In this document: piece by piece, positions 55,401-61,400 of the stretch | How positions within the stretch are numbered: the first letter of the stretch is position 1 | How the letters are laid out: each line of letters opens with the position of its first letter | NCBI GenBank assembly: GCA_018881555.1 | Contig: JACAXG010000007.1 | Span: forward strand, 9,924,435 to 9,988,434 | Length of the DNA stretch: 64,000 nucleotides | Source: Amblyornis subalaris | Taxonomy: Eukaryota > Chordata > Aves > Passeriformes > Ptilonorhynchidae | Reading direction: 5' to 3' | Position numbers and translations under genes: made by a program | Notes under the pieces: generated by a model | Databases searched by the model: none | What the model was told of the DNA's origin: nothing | Seen by the model: the letters and a program-made list of their open reading frames with translations, nothing else

Positions 55401-58400
55401 AAAGCAATAATGTAGTAGACTAAGACTAAAGACTAGTTCATGTTCACTTTGGACTACCTGTTTCCAAAACCATCCTCTTTAAAAGCCAGTATTTTCCCCA
55501 TTTCTACCAGCTCATTTGGGGTGTGCAGGGAATCTTTAAGACGACTGTAAAAAGTAAGCGAAGTTGCAAATCAGCACATGAAACCAACAGCTCTCACCAG
55601 CCCATCCCAGTTGCACAGTTTAGCAGCATAAAACCCAATTAATTCGAAGAACGTTTCACATTCCTCTCAGGAAGGAGCAATATGGACCTACAGCAAGATG
55701 AAGAGAATCCACTGAGGCCGTGTGGGAGCAGTGAGGTTGCTGCAGTCTTTCACAATGGCTACTNTCAGCACTCTGGATTTTACAACAAAGAAATCTACCA
55801 CCAGTCTAGCAATAACTTGCCTACCATGGGAAATAAAAACCAAATTCAGTGGGTAGCTTTTGGAGATGTATTTTTAAAACGCCCCCAGCCCTTTAAGTGA
55901 GGCATCAATCCAAACACGATACTGGAGCTACAGGACTAAAATGTTTAACTAAAACCAGATCTCTTGTTTCCCAGTAGTTTTATTAGCTGTAAGTTTTTCA
56001 AGTCTGCTGAACTGACTTTGAAGCAAGATGATGGAAAGGGAACAATAAAACATGACATGGGATTTTAAACAGACTTATTTTTTTCCACTTAGTCAGCAGC
56101 CTGGGCTTCTCAAATTGCACCCAAATTATGGCTCCATTCTGGTTCTTCGAGACACTAAATTTTGCAAAAAAATAAAGTAAAATAATGTGGCAAAACAGAA
56201 ATATGCAGCTAAACCACAAGACAAGTGTTTGTACGTGGTGGCGTGATATAGGACTCTGCAGGGTATTTGACTTCTCCTGACTCATCCTGTTAGCAGGAGC
56301 TGGTGCCATGCTGTAGGCCAAGGAGAAGTCCACGAGCCAAGGAACACAAAGCAAGATTTCCAGACTGTTTATCTTAACGCTTTCACAGACCCCCACATAC
56401 AGCCCAACTAGGCCCAAACCTATTCTCTCAGCATTCACAAGTAGAGACAGAGACAGGACCGCACTCCTGTCTTGTCACACCCTTCTCCCTAGTCAAGACC
56501 ATACAACTTAACCCTGGAACACAGCAAAGGTGGTATTCTCATCTGCTGGAGGCACTGAAAAATATTTCCACGCAGGGCTGCGGGCAAAGTTTAAAGGCAA
56601 TTAAGAAGCTGCATCCTGAAATTCCGTGTAAATCCTCTAGATTTTTATTCATTTTGCTCAGTTTAGAGAAAATATATACAGATGTGGAACTGTTTGCTGC
56701 TGGGGCATCTTCTNTTTGGCAACTGCCTTCCAGTTCTCTGCTGGTCTGTCTACACACACGTCTATGTACACCCCCTACACATGCCCCCCAGCACTGCACC
56801 TCCTCTTAACCAAGTGCCTTCTTTTCTGGGGCACAGACAGAATATGCGCTGCAGACTTGCTAATACTCAATTAAAATGGAAATATTGAGACTATTCTATC
56901 TATAATGCTCACATAGTTATCCAAATAATTTATGCTCTCTCCTCTCCTCCAGCAAGTTCTCTTCAATTCTAACATATCATATTAGGATTTAACTTCAAAG
57001 AAGGCACTTGGATCATGTCCAAGCTAAGCTTCTAATTAAGAACTGGCTTCCAAAGAGCACAGAGTCCCAGTTCTGGGATAAAATTTAAGTTTAGCTTTTC
57101 ATACAGAAGTTTCAAAAATAAGGACAAACTCCTAGTCTGTCTGGCTGGGAAAGAACTGAAAGATGACAACAAAAGCTAAAGACAACAATAAAACAATTTG
57201 TCTCCCATATTTACATTTTTCATTGGGAATTTTGAATGGCCTTGGTTTGTTATCTTTGTTTCTTGTTTTTTTGGGTTTTCTTTAATTTTTGGTGAGTGAA
57301 GAGAGACTTCAGAATTGATTTAACTTCTATAAACATCAAGCACATTGTAGCAAAAAAAATCGTATCAATTAGCCCTCTTAACGTTCCAGTGTTTAGACTC
57401 CAGTCTCTCAGCAGAAAACTTCAAATTATTTCATATCTTAGTAGAAAAATAAACCCCAGTTTAAGCATGTGTTAAGGGTTTGCAACTAAAATGAATATAT
57501 AAAACTTGTACTAATAATCTAAGTTAACACGGGGTAGCACCACAATGCAAAGGTAAATGAAGCATGACAACTTGAAGAACCTGTGCTTTTTCAAACTCCC
57601 TACCAAAACCAGCAGAGCACAACCTTGCAGGCACCTCACACAGCACGAAATAACAAAACACGCTATTTACGCAAGGCGAGACACGCAGGCCCAGACAAGT
57701 CACTTACAGAGAGCCTCATCTCAGCCAACTTCAACAGAAATCANAGAACCACATTTAGCCCGGAATCTCATCATTCTGAACGAGTCACATCCCCTACACG
57801 GGTTTTCAAATACACACCACTGGCTACGCAGAGAAGGTGGCAGCATTAAACCGATGGTTTCATGACATGGAGGGAGCTCTTGTTTGCCCTTTGAAGTTTA
57901 CTGGGAGGTGTCTATTACAGGAGAGTGGCATTGTAATACCATTTAAAACACATTAACTGTCCTTTAGGAGAGGCTGGNACTCACTTTTTTCCAAAGAGTT
58001 TAATCAATAGGTTAGATTCATATCTACTCTTCCTCTTCTTTTCCCCTTTTCATCTAATAAAACTTGAATTATCTTATGCAAGGTAGCATAGGTTTAACAG
58101 GAAGAATCCTGTTAAATCCAACAACTGACAAAAGAAAAAAATCCATTCAGCCTTCCAGGGGAGCAGGCTCATTTTAACTTGCAAGATTTCCACCACTTGT
58201 ATTCTAAATGAAAAAGCTGCATTGCGCATGCAGCCCAAGTCACCAGCCGTACCTAGGCAAGTCCCTAGGGAGCCCAAAGGACATCTGATGCGGAGGGCCT
58301 AGTAGGATCTAATCCACAGGGAGAAATACAGCCTTGTAAAACTGCAGAAAACACATGTCTCTAGTGCTAGGCTGGAGAGGAAAACAGCAAGATTAACAAT

Positions 58401-61400
58401 AACAACACCAGAGGCTGGTAAGAACTCAGAGTGCTGTGCTTAGAAAGACACCCTTCTTTTCTGGATCTGGATCATGCCATCTAGGATAAGGCATGTAAAC
58501 TAACACGGGCCCAGACTGAGAGCTGTCTGATGAAGTTGTTTGCCTGTTTTAATTTAAATGTTTTACCCAACTGAGAATGTAATGTATTGACTAAAAATTG
58601 ATAATCTCAGACTGTGTGAGCTGCTGAAAGTTCGACAGATGAGATAAAGCAGATGCCATTCTGCTGTGCAATTACACAACTGTTAAGAGCTAGTTTACTA
58701 CCTAGTGTTAAGCTGTGTAATTCAGANCAAAGCAGTAGTTGCTGATGCCATGGTACTTGTACTTTACAGATATCCCATAAGGTCTTATAAATGGGGTCCA
58801 GATGAGTCCTCAGGGTAGCTAAAAAAAAACAGTTTTGCAAGATAAAGACAGAGAACACTTAGGAGGAAAAGACCCATCTCTAGAAACAGAGAATATTACT
58901 GTCTCTTCCTGCTGACTGTATGAAGTGAGAGCAGTAAGTGAACAAAAAAAAAAAAATCTGGGAACTTAATCATCTGGGCTTTCTGGTAGAAAAAAATAAA
59001 GGTAAAAAGAGAGAGAAATAAACACAACTTCCAGCTCTGGACTTCACATGGTTCCCAACTGCAAAAACATTTAACAAAGNTTTGAGAATATTCCCAAACC
59101 ACCCCCACTTCCCCACCCCTGGATTCAGCATTCCAAAGCTTCAGCAAGATCAACTTTTTTGGTATCCTCCCATCTTTTCCCGCCCTGCGTGCTATTTCAA
59201 CCCACAGCCAGCTACANTACTACTCTCCTAACTGGTTTCGTGCTCCTGTGTTCTGCAAGGACACAGGCAAACTTTCTGCTCCTTCATGCATCTCATTTAC
59301 AGAATCCTCATGAACGACACTACATTTAAAAAGAAAAAAAAGATACTCATTCACTCAAGTAACATAAACCCATTCACTCTGAATTATGCATACACTCAAA
59401 ACAAGGAGTGGGGGAAGGAGCTGCCTAAGCAAAAGGAGAGATTCAGACAAGGCTACCATTAACATCTCACAGCCTTGTGCCTTACTACTNAGCCATTTGA
59501 GGGTAGGCCTAGGATAGGAAAATTTGAGTGAGTGTACACTTCATAACTCCCAGGAGATACAATCAGTTTGGTGGGTGAGAAGGCAAAGAAAAANGGAGCA
59601 AGGGAGAACAGATGATGCTTTCATGCTCGAGTGGCAGTGCAAGCTTGCAAAATGTAAAAGAATATTATTTTCTCTCTGAGAGGAATGAAACACTATCAGC
59701 AGGTGCCAGGCAACAATTTCCAAGTTTCAAAAGAACAACAAAANCAAAACCTGCTCTCCTGGGTACAGGTAAAATGTTTGGATTTAACACCTAACAACTT
59801 CATAATGCTAATCAATTCTAAGGTCACAAAACCTCCATAACAAAACAAGAATGAACAAAAGGGCAAAGATGCAGAACTTACTCTCTTGGTGAGATTAACA
59901 CACACTTTTGGAGTCTGTTATTAGTGATCAGAATTGGCTACACCTTAAGTCAAATAGCACTCTTGTCCTTGCCCCCATCTGGCTAAGCAGCACCTAATCA
60001 TAAACAATCATCTTCAGTATAGAATAGATAAACAACCTCAACCCTGAAACTGTACAGCAGATTAACGCAAGGCAGCAAGTTCAAGAACAAGGCAGTTGCA
60101 AAGACACAGTCTTTGGAAGGCTTGCGAGGCCAAATCTGAGATGTTCCAACACTAGATTATAGTGCACTTCAGATGGTCTACAGCTCACTACAAAGTATTA
60201 CAGCACAGCTGTAATTAAAGCTCTGTCATTCTTTCCACTATAAACTCTGCTTTTCATGAGTTTATAATTTGGATTGTAAAAATCTGTTCTGAGTGAAAGC
60301 TTGGCAAACCAGAGCCTGTGCATAAGAACATTTTCTTTTTCCAAGGCAGTCAGCTCCTTAAGGTTCTATGAATAACAAAAAAAGTTTGCCAGCTTAACCC
60401 AAAATAAGTTAAAGAAAAATAAGCCACATGTCACATAAATTCCTTTGTAGTTTGAGAAGTGAAGTTTTATCTTGCCAAGTTCAACCCGCAGAGAGTCCAA
60501 TGTCACTTCACAATTCAAAAATGGAAAAACAATGTATACAGCCAAAAGCAGAGGCTTAATACAATTTACACAGGTTTAGCTGTAACCTAGATCTGGGCTC
60601 AAGTGAACTGAAAATATCCCCCGACCTACCAAAGAGAAGGCAGATTGTGTCCTCTCTGATGCACCCAACCATAACCCTGTTTCCTGTGACTCCTTGCCCA
60701 TTCCTCCCCCTCCAAACGGAACTGAACCTTTATTCCAAACTATGTGAACTTACGAAGTAACTTCTCTATTTTTCGCTCATAGCTCTCAGNTAGGCTGGGT
60801 TTATGTCAGAAGAGCAATTTCACATACACACTTGACACTTGATAGTGTCAGATGTGGAAGTACCTGTCTACCCACTAAGTACATCAAAATTACATACAAC
60901 AGTAATGCACAAAAAACTCCAGACTGCATTTTTCATTTCTTTGACAGATGAAACTGGCAATAGACTTTTTATGAAAGATCTCAAAGGACATGTCTGTCAT
61001 AAAAAAAAGTAAGATAAGGAATAGTAAAACATATAGAACAAAAAAAAGGAAAAGGGAAAGAAGTCTCAACAGAGTAGCAAACTTTATGTATTAAGACTTT
61101 TGTGAATCTGCTCACTAAGACATAACAGATACTTCCAGTCAGGCTTCTCAAGCCCTATAAAACATAACAGCAACTAACTCCTATGTGAAAAAGCATTCAT
61201 CATCCATCTTATTAAAATACTCCTTTAAACTGGCTCTCATTAAAAATTCACATTGACAACTAGGTTCTGGTCCAAAACTTCAGTAGTTAACCGATCAAAG
61301 AAAACAAACAATGAAGAACCTAAAATAAAATAATAAAGCACACACTCCCAAATTCAAGAGTGAAATGTACCTTCCTTGGAAACAGAAAACTCTGAAACCG

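Noticed and set aside
55998..56438. 146-codon open frame on the minus strand in the same intron
   Set aside because: Same reasons: no family resemblance, composition-driven, and the flanking PTPN13 exons join without it.
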